This document shows, one piece after another, positions 23,003-31,617 of a stretch of 64,000 nt of DNA. The translations under genes were made by a program, and so were the position numbers. The stretch lies in the NCBI GenBank assembly GCA_019635435.1, contig JAHBZM010000001.1, positions 3,968,001-4,032,000 on the forward strand, in the 5' to 3' direction. Under the pieces are notes generated by a model. The model made no database searches. It worked only from the letters and a program-made list of their open reading frames with translations, and was not told the origin of the DNA. Source of the stretch: Ramlibacter sp. Lineage in GTDB: Bacteria; Pseudomonadota; Gammaproteobacteria; Burkholderiales; Burkholderiaceae_C. The first letter of the stretch is position 1. Each line of letters starts with the position of its first letter.

Positions 23003-24184
23003 ATGCCCTCTTTCCAACTCTTCAAGCAGGACACGCCCGTCACCAGCATGGAAGGCACGGCTGTGCGGCTCACAGGCGCCCAGCTCCAAGGCATTGCCGA
23101 GCGCTATGACCCGGATTTGCACGAGGCTCCGATCATCATCGGCCACCCTGAGCACGACGCTCCGGCCTTCGGCTGGGTCAAGGGGTTGAGCTTTGCCGAT
23201 GGCGCCCTGTTGGCTGACGAACACCAGGTGGACAAGACGTTTGCCCAGATGCGTCAAGAAGGCAAATTCAAGAAGTGGTCTGCGCGGTTCTTCGGGCCGG
23301 GCGCCAAGAACAACCCTACACCGGGCGAGCTCTACCTGAAGGACGTTGGGTTTCTGGGTGCGGCGACGCCGGCAGTCAAAGGCTTGCGCGCATACAGCTT
23401 CGCCGACGATGACGGGGATGTCCTTGTCGCCGAGCTGAGCTTTTCAGACCTTCCGGCCTACAGCGGCAGCTACATCGCGCGCATGTTCCGCGGCCTGCGC
23501 GACTGGCTGATCGAGAAGGATGGCAAAGAAGTAGCCGATAGGGTGCTGCCCGACTGGGATGTTCAGCACCTTGCCGACATCAGCACGCGCGCCGACGCAC
23601 AGGATGCCGACGGGCTCAGTTTCCGCGACCCCAATCTCAACCCCCCCGCTTCAACAAAGGAGAAGCCCGCCATGAAGACCCCCGAACAGCTGCAAGCCGA
23701 GCTGGGTGCAGCCACCAAGGAGCGCGATGAAGCGCTCGCCAAGCTTGCGCAGAAAGCGCAGGTCGAAGCGCAGCGCGAGGCCGACGCGCGCCACAACGAC
23801 AACGTGAGCTTCGCCGACAAGCTGGTCGCCGACGCGCGCTGGCCGGCGGGGTCCAAGGATGTCCTGGTTGCCACCCTGGACGCGCTCAGCAAGCCCACCG
23901 ACACGGGCCTGCTCAGCTTTGGCGATGGCGATGCGGCTAAACCGCTTGCCGGTGTGCTGCGCGAGCAACTGGAAGCGCTGCCTGTGCAAGTGACGTTCCA
24001 GGAGCTGGCCACGCGGCGCGGTGAAGCACGTGAAGGCGAAGGGCTGGTGAGCTTTGCCGATCAGCCGGGCTACGAGAAGGTGCAGGTCGATGCCGATCGC
24101 CTGGATCTGGATCGCCGCATCAAGGCCTATGCCGCAAAGCACAACGTGGACTACGCCACGGCTGCTGCGAAGGTACCGAAGTAA
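23003..24184 (+). CDS. I: Prohead protease with fused scaffold (Mu gpI-like)
   Basis: 393 aa from the ATG at 23003. The N-terminal protease half includes HEAPIIIGHPEHDAPAFGWV (His in GHPEH), KKWSARFFGPGA (probable Ser) and LGAATPAVKGL, the Mu gpI pattern. The C-terminal half is a Lys/Glu/Ala-rich scaffold that also has its own start. Self-cleavage removes scaffold before DNA entry. No strong ribosome site precedes this ATG, in contrast to the nested scaffold start. Confidence 0.88.
   Translation: MPSFQLFKQDTPVTSMEGTAVRLTGAQLQGIAERYDPDLHEAPIIIGHPEHDAPAFGWVKGLSFADGALLADEHQVDKTFAQMRQEGKFKKWSARFFGPGAKNNPTPGELYLKDVGFLGAATPAVKGLRAYSFADDDGDVLVAELSFSDLPAYSGSYIARMFRGLRDWLIEKDGKEVADRVLPDWDVQHLADISTRADAQDADGLSFRDPNLNPPASTKEKPAMKTPEQLQAELGAATKERDEALAKLAQKAQVEAQREADARHNDNVSFADKLVADARWPAGSKDVLVATLDALSKPTDTGLLSFGDGDAAKPLAGVLREQLEALPVQVTFQELATRRGEAREGEGLVSFADQPGYEKVQVDADRLDLDRRIKAYAAKHNVDYATAAAKVPK
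23672..24184 (+). CDS. Z: Scaffold protein from internal start (Mu gpZ-like)
   Basis: 170 aa, in frame with the protease gene. An excellent AAGGAG (23657-23662) lies nine bases before the ATG at 23672, and the product begins KTPEQLQAELGAATKERDEA, a coiled coil typical of scaffolds. In Mu the same nested arrangement gives free scaffold gpZ in excess over protease. The internal site is stronger than the site at 23003, which fits that ratio. Confidence 0.8.
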   Translation: MKTPEQLQAELGAATKERDEALAKLAQKAQVEAQREADARHNDNVSFADKLVADARWPAGSKDVLVATLDALSKPTDTGLLSFGDGDAAKPLAGVLREQLEALPVQVTFQELATRRGEAREGEGLVSFADQPGYEKVQVDADRLDLDRRIKAYAAKHNVDYATAAAKVPK

Positions 24185-24217
24185 TCCCCCCAACCCCAAT
24201 TTTCAGGAGCAACTCAC

Positions 24218-25144
24218 ATGGGACGTCTCTCCAATCTGCGCATCGTTGACCCGGTGCTGACCAACCTGGCGATCGGCTACTCGAACAACGAGTATGTGGC
24301 CGAGACCCTCTTTCCGCTGGTGCCGGTCGATGCCGAACGCAGCAAGCTGCCCATCTTCGGCAAGGAGGCCTTCCGGCTGTATAACACCGAGCGTGCCCTG
24401 CGCGCGCGCAGCAACACGATCAGCCCGGAAGGCATCACCTCGATGGACCTGGTGACCGACGAGCACGATCTCGAGTACCCGATCGATTACCGTGAAGAAG
24501 CCGAGTCGGCCTTCCCGCTGGAATCGCACGCAACGCATGTCGTGATGCAGGGCCTGCAGCTCGGGCGTGAAAAGAAGTGCGCCGACATGGCGCAGAACGC
24601 GGCCAACTATGGCGCCAGCAACAAGATCACGCTGTCTGGCACCAGCCAGTTCACGCACGCGAGCTCGGACCCGATCTCGGTGATCGAGACCGGCAAGGAA
24701 GCCGTCCGGGCCAAGATTGGCAAGCGGCCGAACACGATGGTCATTGGCGCCGCTGCGCTGCGGCCGCTGAAGTTCCACTCGGTGCTGGTCGACAAGATCA
24801 AGTACGTGCAGAAGGGCATGGTGCGGCTGGAGCAGATGCGGGACCTGTTCGAGATCGAAAACATCGTGGTGGGCGAGGCGATCTATTCCACCGATGCCGG
24901 CGTGTTCACTGACGTGTGGGGTGACAACATCATCCTGGCCTACGTGCCCAAGAAGAAGAGCGACGTGGAACGCGAGGTGATGGAGCCCAGCTATGGCTAC
25001 ACCCCGCGGCGCAACGGCAAGCTCCTGGTGGACAAGCACGTGGTCTCGGGCGGCAAGATCGAGATGGTCCGTGCCACGGACAACTACCGCCCCTACATCG
25101 TGGGCGCCGACGCGGGCTACCTCATCAGCGACACCAACGCGTAA
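24218..25144 (+). CDS. T: Major capsid protein
   Basis: 308 aa with CAGGAG nine bases before the ATG. The sequence NNEYVAETLFPLVPVDAERS, the YPIDYREEAESAFPLE block and YGYTPRRNGKLLVDKHVVSG are typical of the major capsid proteins of Mu/BcepMu-like phages (HK97 fold). Its place straight after protease-scaffold supports this. A GC-rich inverted repeat downstream (about 25175-25197) may reduce transcription beyond the capsid gene. Confidence 0.9.
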   Translation: MGRLSNLRIVDPVLTNLAIGYSNNEYVAETLFPLVPVDAERSKLPIFGKEAFRLYNTERALRARSNTISPEGITSMDLVTDEHDLEYPIDYREEAESAFPLESHATHVVMQGLQLGREKKCADMAQNAANYGASNKITLSGTSQFTHASSDPISVIETGKEAVRAKIGKRPNTMVIGAAALRPLKFHSVLVDKIKYVQKGMVRLEQMRDLFEIENIVVGEAIYSTDAGVFTDVWGDNIILAYVPKKKSDVEREVMEPSYGYTPRRNGKLLVDKHVVSGGKIEMVRATDNYRPYIVGADAGYLISDTNA

Positions 25145-25251
25145 GCAACACCAGGCCAGGGCAACGCGCCCCAGCCCGCCACTGCGGCGGGCTGTTTCCA
25201 ACAGTGCTGAGTTCAACGCTGTTGAAAACAGATTTCAACCAGGAGCCATAC

Positions 25252-25533
25252 GTGAACCAAGGACGCCAATGGGCCTTCAGGGCCAAGACTCCCATCCTGC
25301 ATGACGGGGAATACTTCGCAGAGGGCGAAGAGCTGATGCTGACCATGAAGCAAGCGCACGACCTGGGCCCGGACAAGCTCGAGATTCCGCCTCCTCCGGC
25401 GCAGCCGCAGCAGCCTCCGGCCCCGGAGCCCCCGGCGCCGCCCCCTCCGGCCCCGGAGCCCCCGGCGCCGCCCCCTCCGGCCCCGGAGCCCCCGGCGCCG
25501 CCCCCTCCGGCGCAGACCGCCAAAAAGAAGTAA
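25252..25533 (+). CDS. Head-region protein with Pro-rich repeat tail
   Basis: 93 aa from a GTG with AGGAG seven bases upstream. The first 55 residues (WAFRAKTPILHDGEYFAEGE, ELMLTMKQAHDLG) form a small domain found after capsid genes in Mu-like phages. The rest is a Pro/Ala/Glu tail encoded by a perfect 30-bp repeat. Probably a minor head protein. Confidence 0.65.
   Translation: MNQGRQWAFRAKTPILHDGEYFAEGEELMLTMKQAHDLGPDKLEIPPPPAQPQQPPAPEPPAPPPPAPEPPAPPPPAPEPPAPPPPAQTAKKK
25421..25510 (+). repeat. Three perfect 30-bp tandem repeats encoding PEPPAPPPPA
   Basis: The 30-bp unit occurs three times in a row (25421-25450, 25451-25480, 25481-25510) without a mismatch, in frame within the gene at 25252. 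Identical DNA copies point to recent slippage expansion; copy number may vary between strains. Confidence 0.9.
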
Positions 25534-25557
25534 GCCTCGATTAACCAAGGAAGCACC

Positions 25558-25896
25558 ATGAAAACTGAACAGCCTCTTCTGACGACCACCGTGCTGGCTG
25601 CGGCCGCACTGACCAACCGCCGCTTTGTCACTACCGCTGGCGCCGTGCCCGCGGCCGGGGCCAAGGTGCTGGGCGTGGCCAACGCGGACTATGACCAGGG
25701 CGAGCAGGCCGGCGTGGGCGTGCTGGGCATTCTGCTGGTGGAAGCTGGCGACGTGGTCGCCGCTGATGCGAACGTGGAAACCGATAACACGGGCCGTGCA
25801 ATCACACTGGACACGGGGGTGAATGCCGGTCGCGCGCTGGACGCTGCTGGCGCCGCTGGCCAGGTGATCCGCGTGCTGCGCGGGCTGCCCGCGTAA
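25558..25896 (+). CDS. Capsid decoration protein (DUF2190)
   Basis: 112 aa. The DUF2190 pattern is present: ALTNRRFVTTAGAVPAAGAK, VLGVANADYDQGEQAGVGVL and a closing DAAGAAGQVIRVLRG. Such proteins cement the outer capsid surface. It follows the capsid gene as in many Mu-like phages. Confidence 0.8.
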   Translation: MKTEQPLLTTTVLAAAALTNRRFVTTAGAVPAAGAKVLGVANADYDQGEQAGVGVLGILLVEAGDVVAADANVETDNTGRAITLDTGVNAGRALDAAGAAGQVIRVLRGLPA

Positions 25897-25913
25897 AACA
25901 CAACGGCACCGAC

Positions 25914-26366
25914 ATGCCCTACGCCACGCCCCAGGACCTGATCGACCAACTCGGCGAGCGCGAAGCGCTGGCTTTGAGCGATCGCGCGGCGACGGGCGTG
26001 GTGCAGCAGGATGTTCTGACCCGCTTGCTCGGCCAGGCAGAGGATGAGGCCAACGGCCACGTGGGGCGGCGCTACGCTCTGCCGCTGATCACCACTGGTG
26101 GCCAGCCGGCACCGGTGCCGGCCAAGCTCAAGCATGCAGTGATTGACATCGCGCGCTACCTGGGCACGGGCACCGAGATCATGGCGACGGAGTCCATCAG
26201 GGACCGTTACAAGGACGCGGTTCGCTGGCTGGCGGGCGTTGCGAATGGCAGCATCGCCCTGCCTGGCCTGGCGCTGGCCAGCGCCGGGGGGCCAGCTCCC
26301 ACAGGCGGAAGCACCGCCGTGCGCACTGGCAGCAAGGTGTTTGCAGACTTGGGGCAGGTGCTGTGA
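25914..26366 (+). CDS. Head-tail connector, Mu gp36 family (DUF1320)
   Basis: 150 aa. The start YATPQDLIDQLGEREALALS, then LTRLLGQAEDEANGHVGRRY and RDRYKDAVRWLAGVANGSIA, is diagnostic for DUF1320. It belongs to the neck between head and tail. The C-terminus (GSTAVRTGSKVFADLGQVL) overlaps the next gene by 4 bases. Confidence 0.88.
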   Translation: MPYATPQDLIDQLGEREALALSDRAATGVVQQDVLTRLLGQAEDEANGHVGRRYALPLITTGGQPAPVPAKLKHAVIDIARYLGTGTEIMATESIRDRYKDAVRWLAGVANGSIALPGLALASAGGPAPTGGSTAVRTGSKVFADLGQVL

Positions 26367-26947
26367 GCGCCGCGCCGCTGATTCAGGTGGAGCTGGCGAT
26401 CCTGGCGCGGTTGCGCCAGGAGCGGACGTACAAAGTGGCCTGCGAAAGCTATGGAGCCCAGCTGGATGACGAAACCTTTGCGTGGATCCGCACATTGCCG
26501 GCCACCTGGGTGACGTTTGGCGGCGTGGAACGCATCAAGCGTACCGGCGCCAGGAGCTTCATCGTGGAAGCGGCTTTCGAGGTGCTGGTAGCCCAGCGCG
26601 CCCTGGTTGAAAACGCCGGGCGCTTGAAGGATGACACGCACGGGCGCGATGTGGGCGTGTACCAGCTGCTGGAAGACAACAAGTTGCTTCTGGCCAACCA
26701 AACACTGGACCTGGCCATCCAGCCGATGACACCCGGTGAGATACGAGCGGTGATGAAGAGCCAGGTGAACCGCGATGCCGTGCACGTGTACAGCCAGACC
26801 TATCGCACCAGCTGGCGCGAAACGATGCCCGAGGCCGGCGCCGTTCCCGACGGGGAGCTGGTGACGATTGGACTGAACTATTTGCTGAAGCCCGGCGACA
26901 ACACAGCCGACGCGAGCGACTTGATGACCACCCAAGCCAATCCATGA
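26363..26947 (+). CDS. Mu gp37-like tail-head joining protein (DUF1834)
   Basis: 194 aa from a GTG overlapping the previous stop. Features of DUF1834: an N-terminal helix (LIQVELAILARLRQE), FAWIRTLPATWVTFGG and LEDNKLLLANQTLDLAIQPM. In Mu this gene lies between gp36 and gp38, as here. Probably a neck or tail terminator component. Confidence 0.85.
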   Translation: MSAAPLIQVELAILARLRQERTYKVACESYGAQLDDETFAWIRTLPATWVTFGGVERIKRTGARSFIVEAAFEVLVAQRALVENAGRLKDDTHGRDVGVYQLLEDNKLLLANQTLDLAIQPMTPGEIRAVMKSQVNRDAVHVYSQTYRTSWRETMPEAGAVPDGELVTIGLNYLLKPGDNTADASDLMTTQANP

Positions 26948-26958
26948 AGGAAAAGACC

Positions 26959-27156
26959 ATGCTTGTCAAAGCTGCCCCCGGTTTGCAAGTTCCGCGCGAG
27001 GAGAACCCGCGCACCTACATCGGCTCGGCGGCCGTGGAGATCGTGCCGACCGCCTACTACATCCGCCGCATTGCGGCCGGCGAGTTGCAGGAGGTGGCCG
27101 CCGCAGCGCCGGGCCCTACCAGTTCCGCCGCCAGCAAGAAGAGCGACAAGGGCTGA
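26959..27156 (+). CDS. Mu gp38-like protein (DUF2635)
   Basis: 65 aa. The ATG at 26959 is chosen because AAGGA lies six bases upstream; ATG 26944 overlaps the previous gene and is an alternative. VKAAPGLQVPREENPRTYIG and TAYYIRRIAAGEL are the DUF2635 signature. Function unknown; it is always found just before the sheath gene. Confidence 0.8.
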   Translation: MLVKAAPGLQVPREENPRTYIGSAAVEIVPTAYYIRRIAAGELQEVAAAAPGPTSSAASKKSDKG

Positions 27157-27230
27157 CGCCCGGAGCGAAGGCGTTTTACACACCACCCGGCTACTGCACT
27201 GCGCTGTGGCTCCAATGAGGAAACCTTGAG

Positions 27231-28652
27231 ATGGCAAGCCCCAATATCAGTTTTGACCAAATCCCGTCGAGCATCCGCAAGCCGGGCGTGTACATGGAGT
27301 TCAACGCCAAGCTGGCGGTTCGGACATTGCCCAGCAACGCGCAGCGCCTGCTGATCCTGGCGCCGATGCTGACAACCGGTACCGCGCCCGCTGACTCCCT
27401 CACGCTGGTGTTTGACAGCGAGCAAGCGGCAACGCTCCTGGGCCGCGGCTCGATCGGGCACTTGATGGTGCGTGCCGCGATCCGGGCGTACCGCTATGCA
27501 CGAATCAATGTGATGGCGCTGGCTGACGCCGGCTCCGGCGTGGCCGCCGAGGGCACTCTGACCTTTACGGGTCCCGCTACTGCAGCCGGCACCGTGACCG
27601 TGACCGTCGCTGACAGCTCGGTGACCGTACCTGTGGCCAGCGGCGCGACTGCTACGGCGGTGGCGGCCGCTCTGGTTGTCGAGCTGGAGAAGCTGGTCGA
27701 CCTGCCGGTGGCGGTTGAGGCCGACACTGGTGTGTTGACGATCACCGCCAAAAACAAGGGAACCACCGGCAATTCCGTGGCGATCTCTTGCACGAGTGAA
27801 GCGGCCGGCCTGACTGTGGTCAAGGTGGCTATGGCCGGGGGCCTGAACGACCCTGACCTGACGGCGAAGCTGCCGTTGATCTTCACGAACAGCGAGGAGA
27901 TTCTGGTAACTCCCTGGGCGAATCAAACCGCGTTGACGGCGGTTCGCACCCACGTGACGGACCGCTCCGGGCCGATCGAGCAGCGTGGTGCGATTTGCGT
28001 CTACGGCACGACAGGGACGCTGTCGGCCGCAACGACTCTTGCGGGCCAGGTGCAGCACGAACGGTTCACGGGGGCGCTGCTGCCAAGCACGCCGACTTTG
28101 CCGAGTGACCTGGCAGCGGCCTACGCTGCCGTGATCAGCAGCGAGGAAGATCCGGCCCGGCCCCTGAACACCCTGGAGCTCGTGGGCGTCGTGCCTCCTC
28201 CGATGGCAACGCGCCTGGGCCGCACGGAGCAGGAAACCTGCCTGGCAAACGGCGTGACACCGCTCGAAGTCGGGCCCGGGGAGCGGGTTCAGATCGTGCG
28301 CGCCATCACGACGTACACACTGAACGCGGCCGGGATCGCGGACATCGCCTGGTTGGACCTGACCACGATCCGCACGATGGACTATGTGCGGCTGGCTTGC
28401 CGCACGCGGATTGCGCTGCGCTTCCCGCGCGACAAATTGTCGGCGCGCACGCCAAAGCGCGTGCGCAGCGAGCTGCTCGATGTGCTCTTCAAGCTCGAGG
28501 AGCTGGAGATTGTCGAGGAGGTCGAGGCGAACAAGGACGGGCTGATCGTTGAACGCGACAGCCAAGACCCGAACCGCCTGAACGCCAAGATCCCGGTGGA
28601 TGTGGTGAATGGCCTGCATGTGTTCGCGGGTCGCCTGGACCTGATGCTGTAA
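27231..28652 (+). CDS. L: Contractile tail sheath protein (Mu gpL)
   Basis: 473 aa, close to Mu gpL (495 aa). The N-terminus (ISFDQIPSSIRKPGVYMEFN) and the C-terminal domain with VVPPPMATRLGRTEQETCLA and TTIRTMDYVRLACRTRI are typical. The middle holds a Thr/Val-rich domain variable between phages. It proves that prophage 1 is a myovirus: contraction of this sheath drives the tube through the envelope. Confidence 0.93.
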   Translation: MASPNISFDQIPSSIRKPGVYMEFNAKLAVRTLPSNAQRLLILAPMLTTGTAPADSLTLVFDSEQAATLLGRGSIGHLMVRAAIRAYRYARINVMALADAGSGVAAEGTLTFTGPATAAGTVTVTVADSSVTVPVASGATATAVAAALVVELEKLVDLPVAVEADTGVLTITAKNKGTTGNSVAISCTSEAAGLTVVKVAMAGGLNDPDLTAKLPLIFTNSEEILVTPWANQTALTAVRTHVTDRSGPIEQRGAICVYGTTGTLSAATTLAGQVQHERFTGALLPSTPTLPSDLAAAYAAVISSEEDPARPLNTLELVGVVPPPMATRLGRTEQETCLANGVTPLEVGPGERVQIVRAITTYTLNAAGIADIAWLDLTTIRTMDYVRLACRTRIALRFPRDKLSARTPKRVRSELLDVLFKLEELEIVEEVEANKDGLIVERDSQDPNRLNAKIPVDVVNGLHVFAGRLDLML

Positions 28653-28676
28653 CCACAACCCACAAGGAGTAACGCA

Positions 28677-29051
28677 ATGGCTTTGGAAGAATACGTCGGC
28701 GCTGTGGTGCTGGAGATCGACGGTCGTGAGATCGAGATCACTTCGCTGGATGTGAAAGACATGACGGGCCGCAAGCCGGTGAAGACGATGAACCGGACCG
28801 GTCGGCTGAAGGGCTTTACCCGCGGCATCGGCCAGTTCGACATCAAGGCGACCGCGGTTGTTCCGGTCAACGGGAGTATGCCGGACTGGGCCAACATCGA
28901 GGGCGCCAAGATCACTCAGGAACCGCTGGCCGGCGGCCAGCGGGTGAGCTACCTGGATTGCTTCACCGTGGACGTGGGCGAGCAGTACAGCGTGGACAAC
29001 GAGGCGCGTGTTGACATCAACATGCATGCGCTGCGCAAGGTCCAGGAGTGA
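28677..29051 (+). CDS. M: Tail tube protein (Mu gpM)
   Basis: 124 aa with AAGGAG before the ATG. EYVGAVVLEIDGREIEITSL, TGRKPVKTMNRTGRLKGFTR and the beta-rich C-terminus match the Mu tail tube family. It builds the inner channel inside the sheath. It directly follows the sheath gene, as in Mu. Confidence 0.9.
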   Translation: MALEEYVGAVVLEIDGREIEITSLDVKDMTGRKPVKTMNRTGRLKGFTRGIGQFDIKATAVVPVNGSMPDWANIEGAKITQEPLAGGQRVSYLDCFTVDVGEQYSVDNEARVDINMHALRKVQE

Positions 29052-29054
29052 GCC

Positions 29055-29417
29055 ATGCTCGTCGAAACTGGCATTTTGCCCATCGGGCTGACGGTGGGCG
29101 GGGAGCGGCACCAGGCGTTTGAGCTGCGGCCGCCGACCGTAGAGGACAACATCATCGCCACCCAGGAGGTGGCCGATATGGCCGACGGCGCCGCACGAGG
29201 GCTGAAGCTGACGGTGGCCGTGCTGGCGCGCCAGTTTGTGAAGCTGGGCACGCTGCCGCAGGAGGCGATCTCTCTTGAGATGGTGTTGGGGTTGCACCCC
29301 AACGATCTGGACGCCTTGTACGACGCGGAGGCTCGGCTCAAAAAAAAGTTGCTCAGCGGAGGGCTGCCCTGGGATGGTGGTTCTCAGTGCGAGCCTGGTG
29401 CGCCAAACACGGCGTGA
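29055..29417 (+). CDS. Tail assembly chaperone, short form (Mu gp41-like)
   Basis: 120 aa, in-frame product. RHQAFELRPPTVEDNIIATQ and EAISLEMVLGLHPNDLDALY match tail assembly chaperones. Codons 96-98 are AAA AAA AAG, containing the classic slippery heptamer A-AAA-AAG (29342-29348), so a minority of ribosomes should shift to the longer product described next. Confidence 0.85.
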   Translation: MLVETGILPIGLTVGGERHQAFELRPPTVEDNIIATQEVADMADGAARGLKLTVAVLARQFVKLGTLPQEAISLEMVLGLHPNDLDALYDAEARLKKKLLSGGLPWDGGSQCEPGAPNTA

Positions 29418-29554
29418 GTGAGCAGAGCGCAATGGCCATGCACCCAGACGATCTCAGTGAGCTGATGGACGTGATGCACGGCAGGCGCTCAGCGAGAGGT
29501 GGAACGCAGCGCGTGGTCTCGCGTCGCCTGAAAAAGTCATTGAAAAAGCCCTGA
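29055..29554 (+). CDS. Tail assembly chaperone, -1 frameshift product
   Basis: Slipping back one base after codon 98 at A-AAA-AAG (29342-29348) moves reading to 29348 and gives a further 68 residues to a TGA at 29552-29554: the segment starts VAQRRAALGWWFSVRAWCAK and includes SAMAMHPDDLSELMDVMHGR. Total about 166 aa, ending 8 bases before the tape measure gene. Such -1 or -2 frameshifts between the two genes before the tape measure are conserved in long-tailed phages. The second frame has no good start of its own, which supports frameshifting. Confidence 0.8.
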
Positions 29555-29561
29555 AAGCCTG

Positions 29562-31604
29562 ATGGAACTCGCCCTTGTCCTGCGGTTGCAAGATCGATTG
29601 ATTGGCCCTCTGCGCCAAGGCATCGACGCGATTGAAAAGGACTTGAAAGATCTGGAGCGCGCTCTTGGCGGTACTGAAGGCGCCAGCAAGCGAACCGGCG
29701 AGGGCCTGGAACAACTGGGGGACAAGGCACAGGGCGCCCGGCGGGCGAAGAGCCAGTTGCGCGAGCTGGGCGACGAGGCGGATCGGACCAAACACAAAAC
29801 ACAAGGGCTGGGCCGATCTCTGGCGGACACGTTTGAACGCTACAAGCGGATCGGCCAGGGCGCGACAGGGGTGTTTGCTGCTTTCCAGGCGGGCAAGATG
29901 GTGCTGGCTCAACCGCTGCAGCGCGCCCAGGACTACGAGTTGGAGCTGGCGCGGCTGAGCAACACGGCGTACAACGACCGCCCGACCGTAGCGGGCCGCC
30001 AGGAGGGACAGCGCGAGCTGGATAAGTCGATCCGCGGGGCAACCAAAGAGGGTGTTACGCGCGAGGATGCACTGACGGGCCTGCGCACCATGATTGCCGC
30101 GGGCGTGGAGCGCGAAGCTGCGATGACGATGCTGCCGACGGTGGCGAAGTTTGCCGCAGCTGGCGATTCAAATACCTCCGATGTAGCGAACATCGCGGTG
30201 AAGGCCCAGAAGACTTACGGCATCAAGCCGGAACAGTTGCCCAAGGTTCTTGAGATGGCCCTGGTTGCGGGACAGGCCGGATCGTTTGAGTTCAAGGACA
30301 TGGCCCGCTGGCTGCCGCAGCAGATGGCGATGTCCAAGGGCATGCTTGGCATGTCAGGTCAAAAAGACTTCGCAGTGCTGCTGGCCGCGAATCAGATGGC
30401 GGCGAACACGGCAGGCGGCAGCGCGGAGGCCGGCAACAACCTAGTGAACCTGCTGGGCAAGATCAACAGCTTCGATACGTCAAACGACGCGAGAAAACTG
30501 CAGATGGACGCAAGCGGTCGAGGCATTGACCTCGCGGGCACGCTCGCGGCCGCGCGTGAGAAAGGAGTCAATCCGATCGATGCGTTCATGAACCTGATTG
30601 GTAAAACCGCTCAGCAAGACAAAGCCTACACAGCGCTGCAGGGAAAACTGAAGGAGGCCAAGGGCGACGAAGAGAAGGCGCGGACGCTGCAGGCAATGAC
30701 CGACATCATGATGGGCAAGTCTATTGGCAAGCTCGTGCAAGACCGTCAGGCACTGATGGGGCTGCTGGGCATCTTGAACGACCGCAGCGGCTTTGATGCG
30801 ATGGCGAAACGGTTCGCCACCGCGAGTGGAGAGAGCGATGTGGCGCAGGCCACGCTGCTGGCGACCAGTGCGATGAAAGACCAGGAGTCCAGCAACACGC
30901 TGCAGAACGCTCAGTACGACGCGCTTAAGGGCGTGAACCAGGTGCTGGCGGACAGCAAGGCGGGCTTGGCCGGCCTGGCGAAGGAGTACCCCGCCGCGGC
31001 TGCAGCAATTACCGGTGTGACGCTGGCCGCTTGGGCGGCGGCCGCGGCGCTGGCGGCGCTGTCAATTTCCAGCTGGCTGACGAAAATGGCGGGCGGTGCG
31101 GCCAGCGCGGGCGCGGGCGCTGCTGGTGCAGCTGGGGCGGCTGGCGCTGCAGGCGCCGGCATGTCCGCTGCCGGCATGCTTGGTGCCGCCGTAGGCGTTG
31201 GTGTGGCTGGGGCCGCCGGCTATGGCGCAGGGACCCTCATTCACAAGGGCATTGAGGGTACGGCTGCAGACAACCTGATCGGCCGCGGCGTGGCCCAGGT
31301 GTTGGCGTTTTTCGGCAGCAAGGATGCCCAGCAGTCCCTCATCAGCGAGGACGCGCTGGCGAAGCAAAATGAAGTGGATCCACTGGGACTTGGGGTGAAG
31401 TCGCGTCAGTCGATCACTCCGGCCGAATTGGGCGCCAAGGCGCAGGGTGGGCTATCAAGCGGCGCATCAGTGGGCATTGACCTGAAGGCGCTCATGGCCG
31501 AAGCGAAGCGCCCGCAGGAGGTGCTGGTGCGGATTGATGCTCCAGAGTTTCTGACCATCGAGCAGATCAGCAACCGGGTGTCGCGCGACGCCCGGCGGCA
31601 GTAG
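29562..31604 (+). CDS. Tail tape measure protein
   Basis: 680 aa. Long helical N-terminus (LVLRLQDRLIGPLRQGIDAI...), a conserved MLPTVAKFAAAGDSNTSDVA and LPKVLEMALVAGQAGSFEFK domain of the TMP family, and hydrophobic segments at about 470-570 (ITGVTLAAWAAAAALAALSI; Ala/Gly-rich). It sets tail length and is ejected into the host envelope. With this length a tail of roughly 100 nm would be expected by the usual length rule. Confidence 0.92.
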   Translation: MELALVLRLQDRLIGPLRQGIDAIEKDLKDLERALGGTEGASKRTGEGLEQLGDKAQGARRAKSQLRELGDEADRTKHKTQGLGRSLADTFERYKRIGQGATGVFAAFQAGKMVLAQPLQRAQDYELELARLSNTAYNDRPTVAGRQEGQRELDKSIRGATKEGVTREDALTGLRTMIAAGVEREAAMTMLPTVAKFAAAGDSNTSDVANIAVKAQKTYGIKPEQLPKVLEMALVAGQAGSFEFKDMARWLPQQMAMSKGMLGMSGQKDFAVLLAANQMAANTAGGSAEAGNNLVNLLGKINSFDTSNDARKLQMDASGRGIDLAGTLAAAREKGVNPIDAFMNLIGKTAQQDKAYTALQGKLKEAKGDEEKARTLQAMTDIMMGKSIGKLVQDRQALMGLLGILNDRSGFDAMAKRFATASGESDVAQATLLATSAMKDQESSNTLQNAQYDALKGVNQVLADSKAGLAGLAKEYPAAAAAITGVTLAAWAAAAALAALSISSWLTKMAGGAASAGAGAAGAAGAAGAAGAGMSAAGMLGAAVGVGVAGAAGYGAGTLIHKGIEGTAADNLIGRGVAQVLAFFGSKDAQQSLISEDALAKQNEVDPLGLGVKSRQSITPAELGAKAQGGLSSGASVGIDLKALMAEAKRPQEVLVRIDAPEFLTIEQISNRVSRDARRQ

Positions 31605-31617
31605 GAGTGACACAGCG

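Noticed and set aside
25160..25200. CRISPR-like or regulatory repeat after the capsid gene
   Set aside because: Only one GC-rich inverted repeat is present, without repeat-spacer structure; at most a weak terminator.
25125..25682. Long minus-strand frames rich in Gly/Ala opposite the head genes
   Set aside because: They are antisense shadows of the Pro-rich repeat and decoration genes, with no ribosome sites and composition dictated by the opposite strand.
27057..29432. 791-codon minus-strand open frame opposite the sheath and tube genes
   Set aside because: Antisense shadow; low-complexity His/Arg/Gln-rich translation and no start signal.
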